Shown here in pieces: positions 12,984-13,057 of a stretch of DNA of 13,057 nt. Positions within the stretch are counted from its first letter, which is position 1, and each line of letters begins with the position of its first letter. The DNA is from Ruminococcus sp. UBA4350. GTDB taxonomy: Bacteria > Bacillota > Clostridia > Oscillospirales > Ruminococcaceae. The translations under genes were made by a program, and so were the position numbers. Below the pieces are notes generated by a model. That model made no database searches. It was given only the letters and a program-made list of their open reading frames with translations, and had not been told where the DNA came from. The stretch spans positions 1 to 13,057 of the forward strand of contig DGSY01000177.1 of assembly GCA_002394125.1 (NCBI GenBank), read 5' to 3'.

Positions 12984-13057
12984 AAGCACTGAATAAATCC
13001 CGCCTGACGGCTTGGCACGCAATCTGCTTGCATCTTTTCCGTCATCTTGCACGAAAA
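12984..13057. repeat. Right-edge segment resembling a transposon or dispersed-repeat end
   Basis: Begins TAGGGAAGCACTGAATAAA near 12977-12997 and continues to CTTGCACGAAAA at the window edge. The opening looks to me like terminal inverted repeats of IS4/IS5-type elements, from memory and unverified. CTTGCATC and CTTGCACG are near direct repeats within it. The partner end is outside the window, so element type and length cannot be told. Confidence 0.3.

Noticed and set aside
12734..13045. 103-codon minus-strand frame at the right end
   Set aside because: It crosses the lipoprotein gene end and its strong terminator, and has no ribosome binding site; its first part is a translation of the edge repeat.
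1..13057. CRISPR array, tRNA, rRNA or tandem repeat array
   Set aside because: No regularly spaced direct repeats and no tRNA-like cloverleaf or rRNA stretch were noticed on reading. A covariance-model scan would be decisive.

Overview
The window looks like chromosomal DNA from a Gram-positive gut or rumen anaerobe, probably a Ruminococcus-like member of the Clostridia (Oscillospiraceae). The reasons are consensus TTGACA/TATAAT promoters with 17-18 base spacers, strong AAGGAGG-type ribosome binding sites, moderately GC-rich coding sequence with AT-rich spacers, a clostridial-style ECF sigma factor with a membrane-anchored partner, and a lipoprotein with a Glu/Thr/Pro linker. No taxonomic marker gene is present, so this is an inference.

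Layout. 1-309 has no complete gene: it holds an imperfect inverted-repeat element at the left edge and the promoter of the first operon. 310-2222 (+) is a two-gene operon, a stand-alone glutamate-cysteine ligase and a class II glutamine-amidotransferase-like enzyme, ending at a terminator shared with a convergent aldo/keto reductase (2271-3110, -). Divergent from the reductase, 3303-5833 (+) encodes an ECF sigma factor overlapping by four bases a 655-residue membrane-anchored protein that is probably its anti-sigma factor with a very large extracellular sensor part. A PAP2 lipid phosphatase (5917-6882, -) follows.

7041-11371 is the most unusual part. A minus-strand operon reads: J-domain/kinase-like protein (9244-10221, interrupted by one in-frame TAA directly before the HPD motif), von Willebrand A protein (8274-9182), divergent adenylosuccinate-synthetase paralogue (7075-8265), terminator. 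Facing it is an NrtR-like regulator (10482-11291) with a Nudix domain that has lost two conserved box glutamates and a C-terminal winged helix. A 13-base AT-rich palindrome sits on the operon's -10 element. I infer a small regulated system that combines a chaperone/pseudokinase adaptor, a metal-dependent vWA scaffold and a nucleotide-modifying enzyme, controlled by a nucleotide-type ligand. It recalls, from memory, the vWA/kinase/nucleotide-enzyme neighbourhoods described around TerY-type proteins, but it lacks TerD/TerC genes here.

11373-11610 holds possible tiny minus-strand ORFs and a palindrome made by two back-to-back -35 elements. 11681-12808 (+) is a lipoprotein of unknown role with a strong terminator. 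12851-13057 has no gene; it has an inverted repeat and a right-edge segment that looks like the end of a dispersed or transposon-type repeat.
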